Positions 24,682 to 32,253 of a stretch of 64,000 nucleotides of DNA are shown one piece after another. Origin of the DNA: a beta proteobacterium AAP65 (lineage in GTDB: Bacteria; Pseudomonadota; Gammaproteobacteria; Burkholderiales; Burkholderiaceae_C); NCBI GenBank assembly GCA_001295865.1, contig LJHW01000002.1, positions 310,001 to 374,000 on the forward strand. The letters run 5' to 3'. How positions within the stretch are numbered: the first letter of the stretch is position 1; each line of letters opens with the position of its first letter. Below the pieces are notes generated by a model. It ran no database searches. It saw only the letters and a list, made by a program, of their open reading frames with translations, and was not told where the DNA came from. Both the position numbers and the translations under genes were made by a program.

Positions 24682-26820
24682 TCAGAAACGCGCCTGCAGG
24701 CCCAGCGTGGCGCTGCGGGCCGTGCCTGGCGTCACCCAGACGCGGCTGAAGCTGCTGGTGTAGTAGGTCTCGTCGAAGAGGTTGTCGACGTCCAGCGTCA
24801 GGCGCAGCGTGCTGCTCAGCCGCCAGTTCGCCACCAGCTTGGCGGTGGTGTAGGCCGGCAGCAGGAAGCTCGGGTCGCCGGCCTGGCCGACGCGGCTGCC
24901 CACGTGCGTGAAGCCGCCGCCCACGCCGTAGCGCTGGCCGCTGATTTCGCCCTCAAACACCGCCAGCACGCTGCCGTTGATGCGCGGTGTGTTCAGCAGC
25001 CGCGTGCCCACCAGCGCGGCCGTGTTGTCGCGCGAGATCTTGACGTCGTTGTAGACGAGGCTGGCGTTCAGCCGCCATTGCGGCGTGAGCTGGCCGCTCA
25101 AGTCGAACTCGGCGCCGCGGCTGGTGATCTCGCCCGTGGCCACCGAGAAGCTGGTGTTGGCCGGGTCGGTGCTCAGCACGTTGCGCTTGCGGATGTCGAA
25201 GACCGCAGCCGTCACACCCAGGCGCTGGCCCGGGCTTTCCCACTTCGCGCCGAGCTCCAGCGCGCGGCCGGTTTCGGGCTCGAAGGGGGTGCCGTTGCGG
25301 TCGGTGCCCACGTTGGCGCGGAAGGAGCGGCCGGCGTTGGCGTACACCGTCCAGGCCGGTGCGGGCAGCCAGCTCAGGCCCAGGCGCGGCGAGGTGGCGC
25401 TGGGCTCTTGCTGTTGCGTGGTGCTGTTGCGTCGGTTCAGCAGGCTCTGGCGGTAGCGGTCCAGGCGCACACCGGCCACCAGGCGCCACTGCGGCGCCAG
25501 GGTCACGGCGTCTTGCAGGTACAGCGCGGTGTTGCGCTGTGTTTCCAGCGTGCTGGTGTTCAGCGGCGGCACCGGCTGGGTCTGGCCGTAGACCGGCGCA
25601 AAGATGTCGATGGCGTAGGGGCTGGTGGCCGTGGGGTTGGCGCGCAGCATCACGCTGTCCATCTCGAAGCGGTAGGTCTCCACGCCCACCAGCAGCTCGT
25701 GCGCCATGCCGGCGATCTGCTGCGTGCCTTGCAGCTCGGCCTGCAGCGCGGTGTCGTCGGAGTTGTAGTCGCGAAAGCGCCGCTGGCGCGTCAGCAGGCC
25801 GCTGGCCTGCAGCGCCGTGGGCTCGGTGGAAAAGCCCAGCAGGTCGGTCTCGCGGTAAGACAGCGCCACGCGGCCGCGCCAGGCGTCGCTGAAGCTGTGG
25901 GCCAGCACGAGCTGGTGCGTCTGGTTGCGCACGGTCACGTCGCCATCGGCCGGCTCGCCCAGGAAACGGCTGCGCGGGATGGCGCCCAGCTGGCCGTTGA
26001 CGGCCACCACGCCGCGGTCCAGCGGCGTGCGGTGGCGCAGGGCTTCGCCGCGGTAGTCGAGCGTGGTGTCGGCGCCGATGCGCCAGGTCAGCGCCGGGGC
26101 CACCACCTCGCGCGAGGCGGTGACGAGGTCGCGGAACGAGTCGCGCTTCTCCACCGCCACGTTGAGGCGGTAGGCCACGCTTTCGCCCAGCGGGCCGCTG
26201 CTGTCCAGTGCGCCGCGGCGCAGGTTGAAGCTGCCGAGGTAGAGCTCGGCGGCATGGCCGGCCTGCCACAGCGGCTTCTTCGAGACGACGTTGAGCGTGC
26301 CGCCCGGCTCGCTGCTGCCGTACAGCGCGGCGGCCGTGCCCTTCAGGAACTCGATGCGCTCGATGCCGGCCAGGTCGCGCGGGGCGTTGAAGCCGCGGCC
26401 GCTGGGCAGGCCGTTGAAGAGCGTGGCCATGCCGACGTTCTGATCGCCCGGCAGGCCGCGGATGGCGATGTTGTCCCACAGCCCGCCAAAGTTGTTCTGG
26501 CGCGAGACGCCGCCGACGTAATCGAGCACGTCGTCGAGCTTGGTCGCGCCCAGGTCGTCGATGGCCTGGCGCGTGACCACACGCACCGATTGCGGCAGCT
26601 CGCGCAGCGGCAGTTCCGATTTGGCGCCGGACGCTTCGGCGCCGTGGTAGGCGCCCGATTGGCGGCGGCCCACCACCTCGATGGTGGTGGCAGCAGCTGT
26701 GCTGGCAGCGGCGGGCGCTGATGGGGCGGTCTGGGCCGAAGCGATGGAAGCGAAAGAGAAAGTGGCCAGGGCCAGGGCCAGGGCGGCCGGCAGGGGGGCC
26801 AGCGCGGGGGCGGTGTTCAT
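24682..26820 (-). CDS. TonB-dependent outer-membrane receptor, siderophore type
   Basis: Outer-membrane receptor of 712 residues. Signal peptide to about residue 29 (SFASIASAQ). A TonB-box-like TTIEVVGRR precedes the plug, which contains ELPQSVRVVTRQAIDDLG, LDYVGGVSRQNNFGGLWDNIAIRGLPG and LYGSSEPGGTLNVVSKKP (PGG-x-hNxxSK, typical of siderophore receptors). The 22-strand barrel ends in the aromatic C-terminal LQARF. Ligand unknown; the His-rich DUF2946 protein encoded 128 bases upstream points to a metal or metal chelate. No Fur box was recognised. Confidence 0.9.
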   Translation of the reverse strand: MNTAPALAPLPAALALALATFSFASIASAQTAPSAPAAASTAAATTIEVVGRRQSGAYHGAEASGAKSELPLRELPQSVRVVTRQAIDDLGATKLDDVLDYVGGVSRQNNFGGLWDNIAIRGLPGDQNVGMATLFNGLPSGRGFNAPRDLAGIERIEFLKGTAAALYGSSEPGGTLNVVSKKPLWQAGHAAELYLGSFNLRRGALDSSGPLGESVAYRLNVAVEKRDSFRDLVTASREVVAPALTWRIGADTTLDYRGEALRHRTPLDRGVVAVNGQLGAIPRSRFLGEPADGDVTVRNQTHQLVLAHSFSDAWRGRVALSYRETDLLGFSTEPTALQASGLLTRQRRFRDYNSDDTALQAELQGTQQIAGMAHELLVGVETYRFEMDSVMLRANPTATSPYAIDIFAPVYGQTQPVPPLNTSTLETQRNTALYLQDAVTLAPQWRLVAGVRLDRYRQSLLNRRNSTTQQQEPSATSPRLGLSWLPAPAWTVYANAGRSFRANVGTDRNGTPFEPETGRALELGAKWESPGQRLGVTAAVFDIRKRNVLSTDPANTSFSVATGEITSRGAEFDLSGQLTPQWRLNASLVYNDVKISRDNTAALVGTRLLNTPRINGSVLAVFEGEISGQRYGVGGGFTHVGSRVGQAGDPSFLLPAYTTAKLVANWRLSSTLRLTLDVDNLFDETYYTSSFSRVWVTPGTARSATLGLQARF

Positions 26821-26948
26821 TGGAAATCAAACCCAGGTGGACCCCGCGCGCCCAGGGGGCGGCGGGGCCGGGACGACAAAGCGGTACGCGGCCCGGTGAG
26901 GGCCGTGTTCGTGGCGAAGCTCAGAACCGGCCGCGCAGGCCGGCGTCG

Positions 26949-27386
26949 TCAGTGCACCGGGGGTGGTGCACGCGCGGCATAACGCCGGCGCTGGGGTTCG
27001 GCTGGGCCGGCCTCGGCCGGCGCGCTCAGGTGCAGCCTGGGTTGGGCTGCAGCGGGCAACGCCAGGCCTGCGGGCGCCAGCAGGGCAGTGGCCAGCTGGG
27101 CGTGGCTGGAGCACCAGGTGCAGCTGCCATGCGCGCCATGGGGCGCGGGCTCGTCGGCCGAGTGCCTGGTGTCGTGGGTGCCTTCGTGCCCAGCGTCGTG
27201 GCCGTGTGCGTGGGCGCTGCTGGCGCTGTGCTCGTCGCAGATCGAAGCACCGTGTGCAGGGCCCAGGCCCTGCACGTGTTCGTGCCCGGCCCCGGCGTGC
27301 AGGTGTGTGGCCGCATGCAAAGGCACGCCGATGGCCGTGCTGAAGAACACGGCGAGCAGCAGGACACGGATCCAGAGGGCACGCAT
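26949..27386 (-). CDS. DUF2946-like histidine-rich exported protein
   Basis: Protein of 145 residues. An N-terminal hydrophobic segment (LWIRVLLLAVFFSTAIGVPLHA) acts as signal peptide or anchor. The middle is extremely His-rich (HAATHLHAGAGHEH, SAHAHGHDAGHEGTHD), followed by a CTWCSSH motif and a second hydrophobic stretch. Short proteins of this form, named DUF2946, often precede TonB-dependent receptors, including copper-linked ones. Metal binding is strongly suggested by composition; copper or zinc are the obvious candidates. First gene of the unit leading to the receptor and ABC genes; a 16-bp palindrome lies just before it. Confidence 0.7.
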   Translation of the reverse strand: MRALWIRVLLLAVFFSTAIGVPLHAATHLHAGAGHEHVQGLGPAHGASICDEHSASSAHAHGHDAGHEGTHDTRHSADEPAPHGAHGSCTWCSSHAQLATALLAPAGLALPAAAQPRLHLSAPAEAGPAEPQRRRYAARAPPPVH

Positions 27387-27404
27387 GGGGGCCGCGATGA
27401 TAAG

Positions 27405-27420
27405 TGCGGCCCGGGCCGCA
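27405..27420. promoter_or_regulatory. Perfect 16-bp palindrome before the DUF2946 gene
   Basis: TGCGGCCCGGGCCGCA is a perfect palindrome in the 44-base gap between ppx and the DUF2946 gene. A TATCAT -10-like hexamer (minus strand, 27402 down to 27397) directly follows it, so the palindrome would cover the -10/-35 spacer. It could be an operator of a metal-responsive repressor or part of a ppx terminator; it lacks a T tract. Confidence 0.45.
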
Positions 27421-27430
27421 GCGCCGGGTT

Positions 27431-28945
27431 TCAGCCCGGCAACACCAACCTCAGGGGGCCGCTGCGCGACCAGGCCAGGGCTTCCTCGCGCAGCAGGAAG
27501 AGCGTGCGCGGGTGGGTCTCGGCCCAGGCTTCGGTGTAGCCCAGCAGCGCGTCACGCCCCTTCACGCGCAGCGACAGGGCCTGCACGTCGATGGCACCGC
27601 GGGCGTGGGTCTTGATGGCCGCCAGCCGCAGGCACAGCACCTGCCAGGCGAAGGTTTCGCTGGCCAGTTGCGGCTCGATCTTGCGCAGGCCGCCGCGCTG
27701 GCCCAGCACCAGGTCGGCAATGCGGCGCTGCTGGCTCTGCGAGAAGCCCGGCGCGTCCACGTTCGAGAGCAGATAGGCGCTGTGGCGGTGGTGGTCGTGG
27801 TGCGAGACCATCAGCCCCAGCTCGTGCAGCGCGCAGGCCCAGCCGAGTTCGCGGCGTGTTTCGGCCTCGGCGTCGGGCATCACCTCGTCGAAGAGCTTCA
27901 GCGCCAGCGCGGCCACGCGCGCGCTCTGCACGGTGTCGACGCGGAAGCGCTGCTGCAGCTCCAGCACCGAGGCTACGCGCGGGTCGCGCAGCGCGCCACC
28001 GCCGGCGGGCCCGCGGGCGGCCAGCAGGCGTTCGTGCAGGTCGAAGACCACGCCCTGGCGCAGCGCGCCCTTGGCCGGCCAAAGCGTCTCGATCTGGAAC
28101 TGCGCCGCCAGCGTGTACAGGATGGCCAGCCCGCCCGGCAGCACCGCGCGCCGCTCGGGTTTGAGGCCCGGCACCTCGATCTTGTCGATGTGCCCGGCTT
28201 CGATGCAGCGTTCTATGCACCAGCGCAGCGCCGCCGGCGTGATGCGGCCGTCGCTCTGGCCCGAGGCCTGCAGCAGCTGCGACACCGCGCCCGCCGTGCC
28301 CGACGAGCCCAGCGCCTGCACCCACTTGTCACGCGCAAAGGGTTGCAGCGCTTCTTCCAGCTCGGCCCCCGCGGCCACCTGCGCGGCGCGGAAGGCCGCC
28401 GCGGTGAGCGCGCCGTCTTCGAAGTAGCGCAACGAGAGGCTCACGCAGCCCACGCCGAAGCTCTCGGCCACCAGCGGCTGGCTGCCCTGGCCGAGGATGA
28501 GCTCGGTGCTGCGCCCGCCGATGTCGATGACGAGGCGGCGCTCTTCACTCGGCTGCAGCCGCGCCACGCCGGCGTAGATCAGGCGTGCTTCTTCGCGGCC
28601 CGAGATGATCTCGATGGGGAAGCCCAAGGCCTCCTGCGCGCGCAGCAGGAAGGCGTTGCGGTTGCGCGCCTCGCGCAGCGTCTGCGTGGCCACGGCGCGC
28701 ACCTGGCCGGGCGCAAAACCCGCCAGCCGCGCCGAGAAGCGCCGCAGGCAGGCCAGGCCGCGCTGCTGCGCTTCTTCGGTGAGCATGCCGCTGCCGTCCA
28801 GCCCGGCGCCCAGGCGCACGGTTTCCTTGAGGTAGTCGATGCGCTTGTAGCGGCCGTGCGGCAGTTGGCCGATTTCGAGGCGAAAGCTGTTCGAGCCGAT
28901 GTCCACGGCGGCCAACGGGCCGGCCGGGTTCACGAGGGATTCCAT
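27431..28945 (-). CDS. ppx: Exopolyphosphatase/GppA family phosphatase
   Basis: Sugar-kinase-fold enzyme of 504 residues hydrolysing terminal phosphates of polyphosphate or pppGpp. LAAVDIGSNSFRLEIG (phosphate 1 loop), VIDIGGRSTELILG (phosphate 2 loop) and GSSGTAGAV are visible; the C-terminal half has an HD-type domain with HELGLMVSHHDHHRHSAYLL. ATG at 28945 gives MESLVNPAGPLAAVDIG; an in-frame ATG 33 bases upstream is less likely because the added residues are not family-like. It lies some 6 kb from ppk, on the opposite strand, separated by the metal-type cluster. Confidence 0.92.
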   Translation of the reverse strand: MESLVNPAGPLAAVDIGSNSFRLEIGQLPHGRYKRIDYLKETVRLGAGLDGSGMLTEEAQQRGLACLRRFSARLAGFAPGQVRAVATQTLREARNRNAFLLRAQEALGFPIEIISGREEARLIYAGVARLQPSEERRLVIDIGGRSTELILGQGSQPLVAESFGVGCVSLSLRYFEDGALTAAAFRAAQVAAGAELEEALQPFARDKWVQALGSSGTAGAVSQLLQASGQSDGRITPAALRWCIERCIEAGHIDKIEVPGLKPERRAVLPGGLAILYTLAAQFQIETLWPAKGALRQGVVFDLHERLLAARGPAGGGALRDPRVASVLELQQRFRVDTVQSARVAALALKLFDEVMPDAEAETRRELGWACALHELGLMVSHHDHHRHSAYLLSNVDAPGFSQSQQRRIADLVLGQRGGLRKIEPQLASETFAWQVLCLRLAAIKTHARGAIDVQALSLRVKGRDALLGYTEAWAETHPRTLFLLREEALAWSRSGPLRLVLPG

Positions 28946-29025
28946 AGCTCCGATCGTACCCGGGGCCCTCGCGGACAATCGGGCGCAGCGCGCCGGTTCG
29001 CGCGCCCCAACCGAGGAGACAGCGC

Positions 29026-29913
29026 ATGCTCAAGGAAGACTTCGACACCCTGGTGCCCGCACAGACCACGCTCGACGGCCTGAACCGCCGCCAGTTCGTG
29101 GGCCGCAGCGTCGGCACCGGCTTTGCCGCTGCCGTGCTGCCGGTGATGGCGCAGACCGTGGTGAAGACCGACAGCCAGGGCCTGGTGACCGGCGAGGTCA
29201 CCATCGACGTGAACGGCTTCAAGATGCCGGCCTACCGCGCGGCACCGGCAGGTCGTACCAACGCGCCGGTGGTGCTGGTGATCAGCGAGATCTTCGGCGT
29301 GCACGAGTACATCGCCGACGTGGCGCGGCGTTTTGCCAAGGCCGGCTACTTCGCCATCGCGCCCGAGCTCTTCGTGCGCCAGGGCGACCCCACCGAGTAC
29401 GGCGAACTCGCCAAGCTCATCGCCGAGGTCATCAGCAAGGTGCCCGACCCGCAGGTGATGGCCGATCTCGACGCCACCGTGGCCTGGGCGCGGGCCCAGG
29501 GTGCCGATGCCAGCAAGCTGGGCATCACCGGCTTCTGCTGGGGCGGGCGCATCACCTGGCTGTACAGCGCGCACAACCCGGCGGTGAAGGCCGGCGTGGC
29601 CTGGTACGGCCGCCTGGTGGGCCAGCCCAGCGCGCTGCAGCCCGCGCACCCGGTGGACGTGGCCGCGCGCCTGCACGGCCCGGTGCTGGGCCTCTATGGC
29701 GAGAAGGACACCGGTATCCCGCTGGACACGGTGGAGCAGATGAAAAAGGCGCTGGCGGCCGGCGGTGCGGCCGCGAAGAAGAGCGAGTTCGTCGTGTACC
29801 CCGAGGCGCCGCACGCCTTCCACGCCGACTACCGCCCCAGCTACCGCAAAGAAGCCGCCGACGACGGCTGGCAGCGTGCGCTGGCCTGGTTCAAGGCCCA
29901 GGGCGTGGCCTGA
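29026..29913 (+). CDS. Dienelactone hydrolase family protein with Tat-type N-terminus
   Basis: Alpha/beta hydrolase of 295 residues. An RRQFVGRS twin-arginine-type motif at about 21-28 followed by GTGFAAAVLPVMAQT indicates Tat export. The catalytic triad of the family is visible: Cys in GFCWGG, Asp in YGEKDTGIP, His in PEAPHAFHADY. Dienelactone hydrolases open lactones in chlorocatechol breakdown, but genomic exported members are of unknown substrate. Start at 29026 follows a GAGGAGA ribosome site. Divergent from ppx. Confidence 0.85.
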   Translation: MLKEDFDTLVPAQTTLDGLNRRQFVGRSVGTGFAAAVLPVMAQTVVKTDSQGLVTGEVTIDVNGFKMPAYRAAPAGRTNAPVVLVISEIFGVHEYIADVARRFAKAGYFAIAPELFVRQGDPTEYGELAKLIAEVISKVPDPQVMADLDATVAWARAQGADASKLGITGFCWGGRITWLYSAHNPAVKAGVAWYGRLVGQPSALQPAHPVDVAARLHGPVLGLYGEKDTGIPLDTVEQMKKALAAGGAAAKKSEFVVYPEAPHAFHADYRPSYRKEAADDGWQRALAWFKAQGVA

Positions 29914-29920
29914 AGCCGCA

Positions 29921-29946
29921 CTGAGACCGCCGGCTGAGACCGTTGG
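29921..29946 (+). repeat. 13-base tandem duplication downstream of the hydrolase gene
   Basis: CTGAGACCGCCGG is followed at once by CTGAGACCGTTGG, with a degenerate third start (CTGGGGCCGG). Two mismatches in 13. No gene or known signal coincides. Confidence 0.6.
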
Positions 29947-30018
29947 CTGGGGCCGGCGCTTGACACGCTGGCTAAGATGCCCGCAACAGGGTCGGCTCTT
30001 CGCCGGCCCGTTTTCTTG

Positions 30019-30801
30019 ATGACGCTTCTCTACATCGTTCTGGCCACCACCTTCGGCAGTCTGCTGTCGGTGGTGGTGGCGGCTTCGCTCACGGTGGCCG
30101 TGCTCGGCCGCGTGGTCAAGAGCCTGGTCAGCCTCTCGGCCGGCGTGCTGCTGGGCACGGCGCTGCTGCACGTGCTGCCCGAGGCCTTCGAGGGCCGCGA
30201 CCCGCAGGTGCTGTTTGCCACCCTGCTGGGCGGCCTGCTCTTCTTCTGGCTGCTGGAAAAGGCCGAGCTCTACCGCCACGACCACCACCACGACGGCGAT
30301 GGCCACCACCACCATCACCACACCGACGCCGAACGCGCCGGCCGTGGCGGCCTGAGCGTGCTGGTGGGCGATTCGGTGCACAACTTCTGCGATGGCGTGA
30401 TCATCGCCGTGGCCTTCATCGCCGACCCCGCCCTGGGCGTGGTGACGGCGCTGGCCATCCTCGCGCACGAGATTCCGCAGGAGGCTGGCGACTACATCGT
30501 GCTGCTCAACGCCGGCTTCTCGCGGCGCAAGGCGCTGCTGTTCAACGCGCTGTCAGGCCTGGCGGCGGTGGCGGGCGGCGTGCTGGGCTACTTCCTCGTC
30601 GGCACCTGGGACGAGGTGCTGCCCTACATGCTGGTGGTGGCCTCCAGCAGCTTCATCTACGTGGCCGTGGCCGACTTGCTGCCGCAACTGCAGCAGCGGC
30701 TGAACTGGCGCGAGACCTTCACGCAGATCGGCTGGCTGGGCGCCGGTCTGGCCCTGGTGCTGCTGGCCACCGCCGGTTTGCACAGCGGCCACGCGCACTG
30801 A
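30019..30801 (+). CDS. ZIP family metal transporter
   Basis: Inner-membrane transporter of 260 residues with eight predicted helices, importing divalent metals such as zinc. Between helices 3 and 4 lies a cytoplasmic loop with a striking His run (HDHHHDGDGHHHHHHTDAE, about 90-108). Helix 4 has GDSVHNFCDGVIIAVAF and helix 5 HEIPQEAGDYIVLL, the paired metal-binding motifs of the family. Start at 30019; the longer frame upstream is not family-like. Converges with the universal stress gene, 6 bases away. Confidence 0.9.
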   Translation: MTLLYIVLATTFGSLLSVVVAASLTVAVLGRVVKSLVSLSAGVLLGTALLHVLPEAFEGRDPQVLFATLLGGLLFFWLLEKAELYRHDHHHDGDGHHHHHHTDAERAGRGGLSVLVGDSVHNFCDGVIIAVAFIADPALGVVTALAILAHEIPQEAGDYIVLLNAGFSRRKALLFNALSGLAAVAGGVLGYFLVGTWDEVLPYMLVVASSSFIYVAVADLLPQLQQRLNWRETFTQIGWLGAGLALVLLATAGLHSGHAH

Positions 30802-30807
30802 GCAGGT

Positions 30808-31242
30808 TTACCGGACGACCAGCACCGGCAGCGTGCTGTGTGTCAGCACCTTCTGCGTCTCGCTGCCCAGCAGCAGCGCGCTCATGCCGCGCCGGCCGTG
30901 CGAGGCCATGACGATGAGGTCGCAGCCCTGCGCCTTGGCGTGTTCGAGGATGGCCTCCCAGGGGTGCAGCGCCTCTACCGTGTAGCCCTTGCTGGCCACG
31001 CCCGCCGCGGCGGCAGCTTCGGACACCGTCTTCACGCGCGCGCCAGCCACACGCTCTTGTGTGTCGAAGAACTCCTGCGGCGGCACGGGTTGCATCTCGG
31101 AGATGGCGCTGTAGGGAAAGGGCTCTTTCACCGCCAGCACGCAGAGTTCAGCGCCTGTCAGCTTGGCCAAGCCCAGGGCCGTCTGCAAGGCCTTGGCGGT
31201 GATGTCGGACCCGTCGGTGGGGAAGAGGATGCGCTGGTACAT
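30808..31242 (-). CDS. Universal stress protein family
   Basis: UspA-fold protein of 144 residues. MYQRILFPTDGSDITAKAL at the N-terminus and the nucleotide-binding motif LIVMASHGRRGMSALLLGSETQKVLTHS (G-2x-G-9x-G-S/T type) indicate the ATP-binding branch. Function is stress tolerance in general terms; the specific trigger is unknown. AGGAG at 31250-31256 region precedes the ATG at 31242. A hairpin and an 11-base tandem repeat lie upstream. Confidence 0.9.
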   Translation of the reverse strand: MYQRILFPTDGSDITAKALQTALGLAKLTGAELCVLAVKEPFPYSAISEMQPVPPQEFFDTQERVAGARVKTVSEAAAAAGVASKGYTVEALHPWEAILEHAKAQGCDLIVMASHGRRGMSALLLGSETQKVLTHSTLPVLVVR

Positions 31243-31300
31243 GGGGGTGCTCCTGTGCGCGGGCATCAGCGAAGGTGCTGCCGCTGCGGACAGTGTGCAC

Positions 31301-31361
31301 CCTTGAGGCGACAGGGCCTTGATGCGCCTCAAGGCGACTTCAAGCCCGCCTCAAGCCCGCC
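31301..31361. repeat. Hairpin and 11-base tandem repeats between sseA and the Usp gene
   Basis: CCTTGAGGCG (31301-31310) and CGCCTCAAGG (31325-31334) form a perfect 10-bp stem with a 14-base loop. Directly after, TCAAGCCCGCC occurs twice in tandem (31340-31350, 31351-31361) and a third partial copy TCGAGC follows. The 136-base gap holds no gene; the hairpin lacks a T tract and may end sseA transcripts poorly or act in usp control. Confidence 0.55.
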
Positions 31362-31378
31362 TCGAGCGGCGCACGTTT

Positions 31379-32236
31379 TCAGCCACGCGCCACCGGTCGG
31401 GCCGGGTCGCTGCACCACTCGCTCCACGAGCCTGGGTAGAGCGCCGAAGTGCCCAGCCCGGCGTGCGCCATGGCCAGCAGGTTGTGGCAAGCCGTGACGC
31501 CCGAGCCGCACTGGTGCACCACGGCGCTGCTGTCGGCGCCGCCCATCGCTTCGAACTCGGCGCGCAGCTGCGCCGCGGGTTTGAAGCGGCCGTCGGGGCC
31601 GAGGTTGTCCTTGAAGAAGCGCAGCGTGGCGCCGGGGATGTGGCCGGCCACGGGGTCCAGCGGTTCCACGTCGCCGCGGTAACGCTCGGCCGCACGCGCA
31701 TCGAACAGGCGCAGCTCGCCAGCGGCCAGCGCGGGCAGGCGCGCCTGCAGCGTGGCGGCGTCCAGCGTGGGCATGGCCGGTGCCAGCGCAGGGTAGGGCG
31801 CCACCGGGCGCGCGGCCGTTGGCGCGCTGCTGAGCGTGCCGCCCGCGGCCACCCAGGCGGCCGGGCCGCCATCGAGCACGGCCACCTCGGCGTGGCCCAG
31901 CCAGCGCAGCAGCCACCAGGCCCGCGCGGCATAGGGGCCGCCTTGGGCGTCCAAGGCCACCACCTGCACGCCGGGCGCGACGCCCCAGCGCCCGGCGCTG
32001 GCCGCCAGGGCCTCGCGCGTGGGCAGCGGGTGGCGGCCGTTGTGGCCCGTTTTGGCGCCCGAGAGGTCGCGGTCGAGGTGCACGTACAGCGCGCCGGGCA
32101 GGTGGCCCGCGGCGTGGGCCCGCTCACCGGCGGTGGTGTCGGCCAGGTCGAAGCCGCAGTCCAGCAGCACCAGCGGTGCTGGGCCCTGCGTCAGGGCCAT
32201 CAGTTCAGTCGCAGTGATGAGCGTGGTGTGCGCCAT
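31379..32236 (-). CDS. sseA: 3-mercaptopyruvate/thiosulfate sulfurtransferase
   Basis: Two-rhodanese-domain enzyme of 285 residues. N-terminal inactive domain (VLLDCGFDLAD, HLPGALYVHLDRDLSG), C-terminal active domain with the persulfide Cys in HQCGSGVTACHNLLAM and the end PGSWSEWCSDPARPVARG. The CGSGVTA loop matches 3-mercaptopyruvate sulfurtransferases (CG[S/T]GVT). Start at 32236 gives MAHTTLITATELM with GGGAGG upstream. Follows the DMT transporter gene by 17 bases, so the two are probably co-transcribed. Confidence 0.9.
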   Translation of the reverse strand: MAHTTLITATELMALTQGPAPLVLLDCGFDLADTTAGERAHAAGHLPGALYVHLDRDLSGAKTGHNGRHPLPTREALAASAGRWGVAPGVQVVALDAQGGPYAARAWWLLRWLGHAEVAVLDGGPAAWVAAGGTLSSAPTAARPVAPYPALAPAMPTLDAATLQARLPALAAGELRLFDARAAERYRGDVEPLDPVAGHIPGATLRFFKDNLGPDGRFKPAAQLRAEFEAMGGADSSAVVHQCGSGVTACHNLLAMAHAGLGTSALYPGSWSEWCSDPARPVARG

Positions 32237-32253
32237 GGCGGGAGGCTCCTGCT

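Noticed and set aside
26821..26948. Possible cobalamin or other riboswitch in front of the TonB receptor
   Set aside because: The 128 bases contain no recognisable conserved riboswitch boxes, only short GC hairpins.
29960..29965. TTGACA upstream of the ZIP gene as a -35
   Set aside because: The nearest -10-like TAAGAT is only 7 bases away; spacing does not fit sigma-70.
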